Shown here: one piece after another, positions 1-9,732 of the stretch
How positions within the stretch are numbered: position 1 is the first letter of the stretch
Layout: every line of letters starts with the position of its first letter
Notes under the pieces: generated by a model
Told to the model about the DNA's origin: nothing
Databases searched by the model: none
The model's input: only the letters and a program-made list of their open reading frames with translations
Origin: Turritopsis dohrnii
Lineage: Eukaryota; Cnidaria; Hydrozoa; Anthoathecata; Oceaniidae
Assembly: GCA_027922465.2 (NCBI GenBank)
Contig: BQMF02000118.1
Span: 248,001-312,000 of the forward strand
DNA length: 64,000 bases
Direction of reading: 5' to 3'
Program-made: the position numbers and the translations under genes

Positions 1-1
1 T

Positions 2-1368
2 CCAGATTTCAAAGGACTGCCACAACCGCAGCCAGAAATTACCGCTTTGAAAATGACAGATCCAACTGTTGAAATCGTCAAATTACAACCACCACCAGAA
101 GTAGAAGTTGCTGTTTGCAATATGCCAAATCCAAACGATCCAAATTTCAGAAGACTGCCACAACCGCAACCGGAAATTACCGCTTTGAAAATGACAGATC
201 CAACTGTTGAAATCGTCAAATTACAACCACCACCAGAAGTAGAAGTTGCTGTTTGCAATATGCCAAATCCAAACGATCCAAATTTCAGAGGACTGCCACA
301 ACCGCAACCGGAAATTCCCGCTTTGAAAATGACAGATCCAACTGTTGAAATCGTCAAATTACAACCACCACCAGAAGTAGAAGTTGCTGTTTGCAATATG
401 CCAAATCCAAACGATCCAAATTTCAGAGGACTGCCACAACCGCAACCAGATGTTACCGCTTGGAAAATGACAGATCCAACTGCTGAAATCGTCAAATTAC
501 AACCACCACCAGAAGTAGAAGTTGCTATTTGCAATATGCCAAATCCAAACGATCCAAATTTCAGAGGGCTGCCACAACCACAACCGGAAATTACCGCTTT
601 GAAAATGACAGATCCAACTGTTGAAATCGTCAAATTACAACCACCACCAGAAGTAGAAGTTGCTGTTTGCAATATGCCAAATCCAAACGATCCAAATTTC
701 AGAGGACTGCCACAACCGCAACCAGATGTTATCGCTTGGAAAATGACAGATCCAACTGTTGAAATCGTCAAATTACAACCACCACCAGAAGTAGAAGTTG
801 CTGTTTGCAATATGCCAAATCCAAACGATCCAAATTTCAGAGGACTGCCACAACCGCAACCAGATGTTACCGCTTGGAAAATGACAGATCCAACTGTTGA
901 AATCGTCAAATTACAACCACCACCAGAAGTAGAAGTTGCTGTTTGCAATATGCCAAATCCAAACGATCCAAATTTCAGAAGACTGCCACAACCGCAACCG
1001 GAAATTACCGCTTTGAAAATGACAGATCCAACTGTTGAAATCGTCAAATTACAACCACCACCAGAAGTAGAAGTTGCTGTTTGCAATATGCCAAATCCAA
1101 ACGATCCAAATTTCAGAGGACTGCCACAACCGCAACCAGATGTTATCGCTTGGAAAATGACAGATCCAACTGTTGAAATCGTCAAATTACAACCACCACC
1201 AGAAGTAGAAGTTGCTGTTTGCAATATGCCAAATCCAAACGATCCAAATTTCAGAAGACTGCCACAACCGCAACCGGAAATTACCGCTTTGAAAATGACA
1301 GATCCAACTGTTGAAATCGTCAAATTACAACCACCATCAGAAGTAGAAGTTGCTGTTTGCAATATGCC
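2..1368 (+). repeat. 138-bp coding minisatellite, about 10 copies
   Basis: Units begin at 53, 191 and then every 138 bp; 138 is divisible by three, so copy-number change keeps the frame. Copies are almost identical at the nucleotide level. Variants fall into two ending types (ALKMTD versus AWKMTD) that are interspersed, as expected of unequal exchange or gene conversion. The last copy is disrupted after position 1368. Confidence 0.9.
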
Positions 1369-1501
1369 TGCGCCCACCCTAGATCCTCCTGCCCCACCAA
1401 TTTCCACACCTATGGAGGAAAGGAATCATATTTACCGAATGCCTCCTCTGAGAAAGGGTTATACCACTAATCAATATTCCTATGGTAGGAAGTACAGATA
1501 A
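2..1501 (+). CDS. Proline-rich tandem-repeat protein, C-terminal part (5' end outside window)
   Basis: The frame is open from the left edge to a TAA at 1499-1501, so the gene begins upstream; the first ATG in the window (53) lies inside a repeat and is not a convincing start. The protein is a leading partial unit, nine full 46-residue repeats and a tenth that breaks off. Each repeat starts KMTDPTVEIVKLQPPPEVEV, contains one Cys in VCNMPNPNDPNF, and ends in PQPQPEITAL or PQPQPDVTAW. The non-repetitive tail of about 45 residues is Pro-rich, then Tyr/Arg/Lys-rich, ending YGRKYR. No catalytic domain or membrane segment is visible. I do not recognise the family. One Cys per repeat and high Pro content would suit an extracellular, cuticular or adhesive structural protein, but that is inference. 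The coding frame is supported by unit length (138 bp) and by mostly conservative differences between copies. Confidence 0.7.
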   Translation, partial: PDFKGLPQPQPEITALKMTDPTVEIVKLQPPPEVEVAVCNMPNPNDPNFRRLPQPQPEITALKMTDPTVEIVKLQPPPEVEVAVCNMPNPNDPNFRGLPQPQPEIPALKMTDPTVEIVKLQPPPEVEVAVCNMPNPNDPNFRGLPQPQPDVTAWKMTDPTAEIVKLQPPPEVEVAICNMPNPNDPNFRGLPQPQPEITALKMTDPTVEIVKLQPPPEVEVAVCNMPNPNDPNFRGLPQPQPDVIAWKMTDPTVEIVKLQPPPEVEVAVCNMPNPNDPNFRGLPQPQPDVTAWKMTDPTVEIVKLQPPPEVEVAVCNMPNPNDPNFRRLPQPQPEITALKMTDPTVEIVKLQPPPEVEVAVCNMPNPNDPNFRGLPQPQPDVIAWKMTDPTVEIVKLQPPPEVEVAVCNMPNPNDPNFRRLPQPQPEITALKMTDPTVEIVKLQPPSEVEVAVCNMPAPTLDPPAPPISTPMEERNHIYRMPPLRKGYTTNQYSYGRKYR

Positions 1502-1890
1502 TGTCATCTGTCATCTGAATTTGTGGGAGAATTTACCTTTATACAGTCTGTTTTTTGTTTGTTTCTTTCAATGAAGTTTGTGGAGGGCTGTAGTAATTTA
1601 ACTTATAATATTTGAAAAGCGATGGTATAGTTTAAGTGCCATTTTGTTCTCATTTTTCAATGTTATTATTTAAGTTTTGTCCCCGTTAGGGGGTGTTTTT
1701 TGCAATTGTTATGGTCACAAAATTAGCACTTGTATATTATAATGATGTAAGAAGAACATGTGAAGTTTAGACTAAATATACGATACAAATGTTTAATACA
1801 ATTTGTTAACTTGTTTTATGATCGATTTTGAATGCTCGAGATGAGCGACATATATTTCGAAAAAAATAAAAACAAAACAATGGTGTTAAC
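1502..1890 (+). other. 3' UTR of the repeat-protein gene, with AATAAA
   Basis: Non-coding, T-rich stretch after the stop codon. A canonical AATAAA lies at 1865-1870, about 365 bases after the stop, and is the best candidate poly(A) signal. Confidence 0.5.
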
Positions 1891-2837
1891 TTTGATTGAT
1901 AATTGTTAAATGGTCTTGTGGATTTTTATTCAAGGATGCCTTACAATAACAAAAACGCAGAAAAAATACTGCAAACAAAGAGTTTTTAGCACCGTTAAAC
2001 AATCGGGGTGATATCGCCAGGTGTATTACTCCTGAAAAAATACAAATACTGAAAACAAAAAGCTAGGAAAATCAAAATATTTTTGTCATGCATCAAAGTT
2101 TAAAACACATTCTGAAGAATTTTTCGCAAGCTGCTTTTTTTTTTCTTAGGGGTTGTTTTATGAGAAACATCAGCCCCGGAAATCGAGATCGAAGCTCAAA
2201 ATGGCGATTTTTATACATTTCCTCATAAGTTTTTGACGCCAAATGTTTTGAAACCCACATTCAGCGATACATCGGTTTATTTTCAATAGTTAAAAGCTTA
2301 ATAGTGGTCCCTAAGGGGATAAATTAGTATACAGGCTTCAGTTAGGAGAAAATAAAACTTCATTATTTTTGCGCGGAAAAAACTGGGACGAGCGCATCGA
2401 GCTTCGTTTCTATTCAATTTAAAAACAAAGCAAAATTTGAATAGATTGAATAGGCTTTAAATTTAAGTTGTTTCTCCTTTTCTTTTCTAGCTGTCATGAA
2501 CCAGGCAAAACGGGCTGAATTTTACATAACATGCATATTACACTTTTCGGTTTTCTTAATTTTTAAAATGGCCGATAGAAGAAAGGGAAACAAAGTTTAA
2601 TGGCAATAACATATGTTTCCATGTCTGCCATTTTGAGTATCTTCCCGCTTAGAAAATCTAAACAAAACCACGTGATCACATCTGATCCGGTTTGCAGTGC
2701 TGAATTTTCGAGTTTGCTTCACGAAACCTCTCAGGCTTAAACCTATCGAAATTATTAAATTGCAGAACGGTTTCAGCAAATTCGAAAAATTCTGGTTGAT
2801 TATCAGTTTTCCTGTTTTCCAAACTTTTTTGGTGTTG
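1891..2837. other. Intergenic; lone PIF/Harbinger-type terminus at 2146
   Basis: I see no gene. At 2146-2180 the sequence TTA followed by GGGGTTGTTTTATGAGAAAC closely resembles the left end of the element at 8566-9130, but no matching right end was found nearby. It looks like a solo or decayed element end. Confidence 0.4.
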
Positions 2838-3413
2838 AATTATTATTATTATTTTATTATTATTTATCAATATTTATACAGGGTGTACATTTCAGATAAA
2901 ATCTGCTTTACAAATGTATCCTGTTGCTTAAAAGCTAAGATTTAAAAATATAATAAAATCTAAAATAAATAAGAAACTTGCTTTAAAAACTGAGGCTAAA
3001 ACTTATGATTTCTTAATGATGAATAAAACTGTGTACCGTCTTTTCTAATTTCCAGAAGAAGTTGATTATAAATCTTTGCTCCCATGTAATAGAATCTGTT
3101 CCTTGCATTTTCCAGACGTAACAAGCGCCGATTATTCTTTGTTGTTTTACTATGTTCCATCTTTTCGAAATAGCCATGATAGAGATCGCACAATTTTCCG
3201 TCCAAACATTTCCGGACAGTATGACACGTATGTCTTAAAATTCTGTGGTACACTGGGACGACATTTTCACTATTGGCGATACACTTTGCACGATTGTCTA
3301 TGGATGCAAGCTCTTTAATTTGTGTCGAGTTGAGATTTGTAAGTTAATGATGCTGTTGTAGGTGATAAGTGGAACGATCATACTGTTGTAAATGGTTAGT
3401 GCTGTTTCGTCGT

Positions 3414-4172
3414 CTATTTGTGAGCATTCAAAAGTCGTAACCTGTCTGAAGCTTTTTTATACTGGATATCGAAATTTGTGTTTATTAGCAGCTTTGAATC
3501 GATCGTTGATCCTAAATATTTGTAGCTATTGGTGGTATGAATCTCTACAAAGTTACAAAATAGTTGAAGCTCAGACACCATTTTCAGTTTCCAGTAAGTT
3601 CCACGCATCATTAATTCTGTTTTTCCCTTTTTTCAAATTTATCACTAAATCGTTCTCCCGCAAATATGTATGAATACATAACAGCTCATAATTCAACACA
3701 TTTTCGAAGACATTTAACTTGTTAGCAAAGTAAATAACTGTATCATCTTCCAATTGGATAACACGAGCCTTCAGCAAAGTTTCATGAAAGTCATTGAAGA
3801 ATATTAGAAACAGCAGAGGCCCTAAAATGGACCCCTGTGGCACTCCGCAGATGACGTTTTGCGCTTCAAATGGAATATATTGTCCAATACAACTTGTTGG
3901 GCTTGATTAAACAATTAGGATGTAAATCAATCGAGTTCGACATTATTGATGCCATATGCTGATAGTTTTTCAAGTAAGAAACTGCCACTAATTGTATCGA
4001 ATACTTTCGAAAAATCAAGAAAAACTATACTGACTAAATTGCCTTTGTCAACCTCTTTCCTTACGTCATCTAAAAGGAGACTGGCTGCTAAGTCTGTAGA
4101 CCGTTTTCGACGGTATCCAAATTGGCGACTGAACAATAGGTTGTTGTCGTGTTTGCGGACCTCTGTTTTCAT
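3414..4172 (-). pseudogene. LINE reverse transcriptase domain remnant
   Basis: Several minus-strand frames carry ordered RT motifs: RQFGYRRKRSTDLA and FLDFSKVFDT (3927-4172), PQGSILGPLLFLIFFND followed by LEDDTVIYF (3571-3843), and YKYLGSTIDSKL (3414-3611). The catalytic (F/Y)xDD box reads LEDD, so the residue before the Asp pair is not the usual aromatic context. Stops and frameshifts separate the blocks. A post-RT segment continues to 2996. Confidence 0.8.
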
Positions 4173-4199
4173 AGTGGAATGGTCGTAAGTGGTGTATTT

Positions 4200-4760
4200 C
4201 TACTTCTTATAGTTCTTGGGCGGAACCTTTTCTTTTCTAATTTTACGAAGAAGTTCTACCATATCACGGTCACTAATGGAAGTATAAATGACGTCATTCT
4301 GGTATGAGGACTCAGTGCGGGATGCTAATATTAAATCAATTAAAGTTTTCGAAGTAGCCTTTACTCTTGTTGGTTTGGCGATTAGTTGCTTGAGTCCATA
4401 TAATAAGAAATTATCGTTAATCGATTTATTGTCATCCGGCTTCAGATAATCTGCATTAAAGTCCCCAAGGAGATTTACTTCTTTTGTTTCGGATGTAACT
4501 ATTAGTAACATGTTATCGAGAAAAATTTCAGAAAAATCTTTTGGCACATATTTAGAGCCAGACAAAGGTCAATACAATGATCCAACTAGGAAACGTTTAG
4601 CATTTATCGGAGTAAATTCTATCCAAAAACATTCTAATTTACCTTGTTCTAAATCTGCTCGTCTTTTCCATCTAATTTCGTCCTTGATGTACATACCAAC
4701 ACCACCCCAAGTTCCATGTTTTCGATTTCTGTAAACAAGTGTATACCCCCTGGTATGTGA
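4200..4760 (-). pseudogene. LINE endonuclease domain remnant
   Basis: Minus-strand translation gives the endonuclease signatures GGVGMYIKD near 4690, LLGDFNADY near 4460 and a following PTR...TLIDLIL block. A TGG-to-TGA change near 4575 creates an in-frame stop, and the frame shifts near 4735. In intact elements this domain nicks target DNA for target-primed reverse transcription. Confidence 0.75.
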
Positions 4761-5525
4761 TACAAGGCACTGTTGTTGTTGAAAGTGTTGGTGTTTATGT
4801 GCGTTTCAAAATATCAATACTGGGAAACCTTTTCAACAAAACCAAGTCATCACTCATTTACACCATCCATTAGATCTTCAGCACCAGAATCATTGGAAAT
4901 GTCACTAACAACATTTGCATTGCACCTATCATCTATCATCACTTGTGATTAGTGTAAAAACACATTTTGAGGCGTAAAACCCGGTTCGTTCCATGTCATT
5001 TTGAAGGGTTTCTAAGTAATCAAGATCTTTCACTTTGTCTCGTAGGTTTGTTTCCAATCTATCTCGTTCTTCATTTCCATCTGGGTAAAAATGTTGCCTT
5101 TATTAACAACATCCAAATGTTTGTTTGCCTTTTTTCCTCCGCCATCTTCAATCTTCAGCATATACTAGCTTTCCGTCAGTCTCCTTCCTCTCCGATTTCA
5201 CCTCCGCATCCTTCCCACCATCACTCCCACTTCCCTTTCGTTGAAAGACTTGAAAGCAAGCCATACAATCTGTTTGAAATGTTGGTACTAGGTTTTGCTG
5301 CTTTCTTGTTCCCCGTATTAAATGTTTTATTGTTAGTAGCAATGTTAGTGGTATTATTAGGTTTACTAGTAGAAGTTGATGTATATATTTGCAGTTGCAG
5401 GCAGAGGTAGGAGATTTTTTTCTTCAATTTCTTCAAATACGTGAATCATTTTCTCCATGTTTCATTCTAAATGAAACCATGTGTTACAAATTTTGATGTG
5501 GTCGTAGCAATGTGGTCGTAGGGAA

Positions 5526-5637
5526 GCGCGCAGTATTATGAAAAGCGCGCAGAATAATCGATGAGAGCGCGCAGTGTAAGTACACAAGAGCGCACAGTAA
5601 AAGGGAGGTGCGCAGTGTTTATTCACGTGCGCGCAGT
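5526..5637 (+). repeat. Six phased GCGCGCAGT motifs
   Basis: Copies of GCGCGCAGT or one- to two-base variants start at 5526, 5545, 5567, 5590, 5608 and 5629. Spacings are 19, 22, 23, 18 and 21 bp, averaging about two helical turns, while the intervening bases are unrelated. The block is CpG-rich in an AT-rich setting. It may be a protein-binding array or a relic repeat; no gene is adjacent. Confidence 0.65.
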
Positions 5638-6313
5638 TTCACCCTTCTGAGCCATCGTACACATAAACACCCCCTTACATAGATTCTTTTAAAAAAAGCT
5701 CTGATATAAAGTATCCATGGTTACAGTTCACGCATTATGCATATTTCTTTTGTTTGTATCAATAGCTTTTGGTGTTTTCTTAGCAAAGCCTTATTTACAT
5801 TAATGGCAAGAACAATTTTTATTTTGTTTGATGAATTTTCTCTTCAAACTATGTTGAAGCATCTTCAGATCACATATCATTATGCTCAACCAAATACTTT
5901 CACTTTAAATATGGAAAACAACTGTTCGTTCCCAGATCATTTCTCAATTGCTCTATTTCTACTGACATCAGCATAGTGTAACCCTCAGCTCTACATATAA
6001 CAGTTCATCTATCTTTAAAAGTAAATTGTCATCAGTGTAACTCAAGCCTAGGGGATAAACAAAGACTGACAAAATTTCATCCGGGATCATAGAGGAAGTT
6101 TAGATCTGTTTCTTTTATAAATGCGAGTTGAAATGCTGCTACCGTTTGTGACATATGGCTCTTGTGATATCTTATTATAACAAATCGAAATCTTTTCGTA
6201 TTTGTGACAACACATATTTTAAGGACGTATCGTGGTTGCAGTCAATTTTTAAAAGGAAGGTGGGAAATATTTTGCAAGTGCGATACCCGTCGATTTCTTG
6301 TTTATTTAGATTA
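5638..6313. other. Intergenic, no supported gene
   Basis: An open frame of 79 codons at 5737-5976 has no recognisable domain and no splice or UTR support. Otherwise AT-rich sequence with nothing notable. Confidence 0.4.
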
Positions 6314-7421
6314 CAGTAGAACCTCCAATTAGCAGACACTCTAAAAGGCGGACACCTCTGATTGGCGGACAAAATATTTTTCCCCGGCCATTTTCCAGTC
6401 AAATCCTTATAAAAAAGTCTCCAAAAGGCGGACACTCAATTAGCGGACACCTCCATTTAGCGGGCAAAAATTTTTGCACGGAATGGTCAAAAACCTATTT
6501 TTTTCCCTCCAATTAGCGGACATCGAGGGCAAAACTGGTTTCAGACATGAAAATACAAGTAATGAGTGTTTTTAAACCATCTATTTCAAACATTTTTTTG
6601 TCTTGTTTTCCAAATTTTCTTTACAAAATTTCAGCTTTTCCTTTGCCCAGTCAATAAGCTTTCCTGGGCCAGTAAAATAATAAATAGTAGAGATTCACCA
6701 ATAAGAGGAATCCAAATGTTCATGTAAGCATGGTAACCTCTTGCGTAAGAGACACGGATAAAACATATCGATTTTGATATCGAAGTGTGCACTTCATACC
6801 CCGAGATGAATTCCGATGAAGTTGACTGGAAAGTAAGCTCCGTGAATAAATGTGTTAGCGAGTATTTAAATAAAGAGTTTGGAAATGAAGAAAACCCGGA
6901 ATCTGACCCAGAAAGATGAAGTTCAAGAAATTGAACCGGAGGAAATTACACCACACGATGCCCTGATTTTCATTGACAAGTTGATTAATTTAAAAGAACT
7001 TAATGATAATGAAAGGTCTACTCTATCTTCGCTAAAGACAGACTTGAGGTTGTCAGAATTAACAACAAAAAACAAAAAACAATCAAGTATTTTTTTAAAC
7101 AATAAAAGTAACGATTTCAGCTCATAACGCTTTCTTTTTCTTTTCTGATGTTGATTTTGTTATTTTTAGTATTTTTTGACTTTTCTTGTACGATTCACAA
7201 AAAATAGTTTGTTGTGTTTAAATAATTTTTCTCGTGTCCTTTCATGTTCCTGTGTCTTTAGGAAAATGCCTAAGACCGTAATTTTAAGTTTGCGACACCC
7301 TAGTACGGTTTAATTCCGAGATTTGAGCCCGAAATTCAAAACCCTCCAAAAGGCGGACACCTCTAATTAGCGGACACTGATCCGTTTCCCCGATGGTGTC
7401 CGCTAATTAGAGGTTTCACTG
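6314..7421. mobile_element. pogo/Tigger-like Tc1-mariner DNA element, about 1.1 kb
   Basis: The left end CAGTAGAACCTCCAATTAGC and the reverse complement of the right end CAGTGAAACCTCTAATTAGC are near-identical, and both ends abut TA (6312-6313 and 7422-7423), the target duplication of Tc1/mariner elements. Inside each end are several further copies of AGCGGACA or GGCGGACA (at least six on the left, three on the right), likely transposase-binding subterminal repeats. The CAGTRRAACCTC terminus is typical of pogo/Tigger-type elements. It has no intact transposase. Confidence 0.8.
6879..7127 (+). pseudogene. Possible C-terminal transposase remnant inside the pogo-like element
   Basis: An open frame of about 82 codons encodes an acidic, helix-prone segment (EIEPEEITPHDALIFIDKL...LKELNDNERSTLSSLKTDL). 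A short overlapping upstream frame (about 6803-6906) reads in the same style. Position and composition resemble the C-terminal tails of pogo/Tigger transposases, where a helical segment follows the DDE domain. No DDE motif or HTH is left. Assignment is weak and depends on location. Confidence 0.35.
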
Positions 7422-7423
7422 TA

Positions 7424-8562
7424 GTATTACATAGCACTTCTCCTCTCCTTTGCTAGTTAATTCGAACGCTTTTCTCGGTCCTTAGGCCAAAAAGCCATCA
7501 CTAATAAAGATAATGAAGACAGATATCGTTAGATATCGTTTAGATTATTAATAAAGTTTGCTTCTTCTGCAGGACACATCAACAGTCCTTCCCCATCGTC
7601 CAATTTTACTCTTTTACCCATCACTTCAAACTACAAGCATTGCTTCCATTACATTGCTTCCACGCAGAAACGTTTTACAAGAAATAACTGTTTCTTTTGA
7701 ATTTCGTAATCCCAATTTTACCTTTATTTCTCGTTTTGTGTTTCAAAATAAAATCCTTGCAAATATGACAGAGAGTAGCAAATGAAAAACACGAATATCA
7801 CGAAACACTATGGGACTAAAATTATCGCAATGGTAACGGCGTATGGCGACGCAACAGAAACAAACATTTTGTTGTCGATGTGGGATGTTTACTTATAACA
7901 CCATTGCTACAATCTTGTGGAATAACTACATCGTCAGCATATTTGCACGTTCCATAAACAGCGTGATACAGGTTAGAAGTCGTGGGTGTTACAAAAGGAA
8001 ATGACATGTTAGTCCTTCCGACACGATAACTGTTCGTTTCAAAAAACTTTTTTTTCCAATATGGCTTGATGTTGTATCATAAACGTGCCGTTTTTTATAT
8101 AGCCCTGAAGAATCGATTTGTCCGTCCGACATAAAAAGTACTTTTGCAACAGGCTCTCGTGCTGGGAACGAAGGAAGGATAAAGTTAATAGAATTATAGA
8201 ATTAAATGTTTTTCTCTATCTTCACTCTTTTGTGGGGGGTTTTCATAGCTTTATTTGTTATCAGCTTATCAGTCTAAGCGTGTCACTAGCATAAAAAGGT
8301 TCCTTGGCTATGTTCTTCGTTTTTTGCTCAAGTTGACGCCCATGTTGCCATCAAGTTTCTTATGGACTCGACTCGAAGTTACACTCGGTACGAGATGTTT
8401 GGGCTGTTCAATGTACGAAAAGGCAGGAGGCCCTGGGCTCGAGGTTGATTTGGGACAGGGGTTTAGTGGGTTCCAAATTTGACTCTTCAAACTTACAACC
8501 AAAGTGATGGGGGTTCGAGTTTCAGGTCCTTTATTTACACATATCAAAATTGCACTTCTTAC
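7424..8562. other. Intergenic, no supported gene
   Basis: Several short open frames on both strands overlap one another and show no domain, splice or codon signal. Nothing distinctive seen. Confidence 0.4.
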
Positions 8563-8565
8563 TTA

Positions 8566-9130
8566 GGGGTTGTTTATGTGGAGAATTTTCATCCCCGGTT
8601 GAAATTACATCTCGGTACCGGGCTGGAATATAAGAGCATTTATATGGATACGTTCAGCCCGGTGTTATGAAATAGCAGTCAAAAAATTATGACGAATTTC
8701 TTTAATTTTTCCAGAGCACTAGTGCATACTTTTTTTATAAGATCTTTTTCAAATTTATGTATTTTTGAGTTGCATTTTCTACATCAGATCAAAACTTAGG
8801 TGATCTAAATTATTCTATGTCATTCGAACAGATACCAGTTATATGGCTTTCCTTCTGTTTATACTTGTCAACGTTATAATCCTTATTGTATTTTTGATTT
8901 ACTTTTTTGCTCAAACAAAGCAGTAAAGCGTGAATTTTTTAGGTTTTTTCAGAGCCTTGCCGAAATGGGATTTCCAGCCCGGGCTGAGTTCAGCCCTGAT
9001 GTGAAATTTCTTTCATGTAAACGCAACGTTTTGATTACAAGCGTTTCAATTAAACGATGGGATGGAACTACAGCCCGGATACACGTGGAAATTTCATCCC
9101 GGGATGCAAATTCTCCATATAAACAGCCCC
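8566..9130. mobile_element. PIF/Harbinger-like MITE, 565 bp
   Basis: The left end GGGGTTGTTTATGTGGAGAA matches the reverse complement of the right end GGGGCTGTTTATATGGAGAA, and similarity continues for about 60 bp including CATCCC and CCGGGCTG blocks. Both ends are flanked by TTA (8563-8565 and 9131-9133), the 3-bp target duplication of PIF/Harbinger elements, and the GGGGYTGTTTA terminus fits Tourist-type MITEs. No transposase frame is present. Confidence 0.85.
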
Positions 9131-9133
9131 TTA

Positions 9134-9732
9134 GTGTGCCAGCAGTCATCTCGAACGACTTATTTCCACATAGTGATCACACTGAGCAATCGCCAGTGAT
9201 GTACATCAAACTTTTTCGACTATTCGACACGTGGTGCTCTCTCACCTTTTAACTTACTTTAATCATTTGTAAAAATTTTGTGAATATACAGGAGAAACAG
9301 GCAAAGATTTTGTGTTGTAACCCTGATTGGCAGTTTTCTCCGAGACGCGGTTAAAAAGAAAACGACGAACACATCATTCATTATCGGGTATTATAAAAAG
9401 TTGAATTAAAAAAAAGTACAAAGAAAACAACTGAACATGAAAATAAACACAACGGAGGAGTGCAAAAAACGGTGAAAACTAGTGACTGGCACAAGCAATC
9501 TCACAAACACTTGCACGGAAATAATATTCTACTTTTAAAAATATTCCAGTTTTAAAAATGTACAGCCGCTACAAAATTCTTGGTATGATCTAGTAACCTT
9601 TGATAGCTCATTTATATTCCAGTCGCGCTTCACACGACACCACTGATTTTCGAAATGACTACTATCAATATTTCCATTATCTGCGGTCTAAAAATTTTTG
9701 TAAACAAAACGCGTCTTTACGTTATTCCAAGC
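9134..9732. other. Region 3' of the SLC27A gene
   Basis: Probably contains the 3' UTR of the minus-strand SLC27A gene. I found no canonical minus-strand AATAAA close to the stop codon. No other gene is seen. Confidence 0.35.

Larger units (their letters stand above)
2838..5450 (-). mobile_element. Degenerate CR1-like non-LTR retrotransposon (LINE)
   Basis: Reading the minus strand from about 5450 downwards there is a low-complexity Ser/Thr/Asn-rich stretch like a LINE ORF1 or linker, then an apurinic-type endonuclease, then a reverse transcriptase, then a 3' tail of (AAT)n at 2838-2870. The reading frame is broken by stops and frameshifts, and part of the region between endonuclease and reverse transcriptase is missing (4172-4200). 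Just before the tail the minus strand reads CCCTGTATAAATATT, shared with two other LINE tails in the window (about 41950 and 45190). The element is dead. The CR1/L2-like assignment rests on domain order and tail type. Confidence 0.8.

Noticed and set aside
4967..5410. 147-codon plus-strand open frame with a hydrophobic end
   Set aside because: It is antisense to the 5' part of the minus-strand LINE; the minus-strand reading gives LINE-like sequence and there is no splice or UTR support.
1684..5680. TTA-flanked GGGGGTGTTT at 1687 and its inverse near 5677 as ends of one large Harbinger element
   Set aside because: Similarity stops after about 11-13 bases, and the span would include an unrelated LINE and a 3' UTR.
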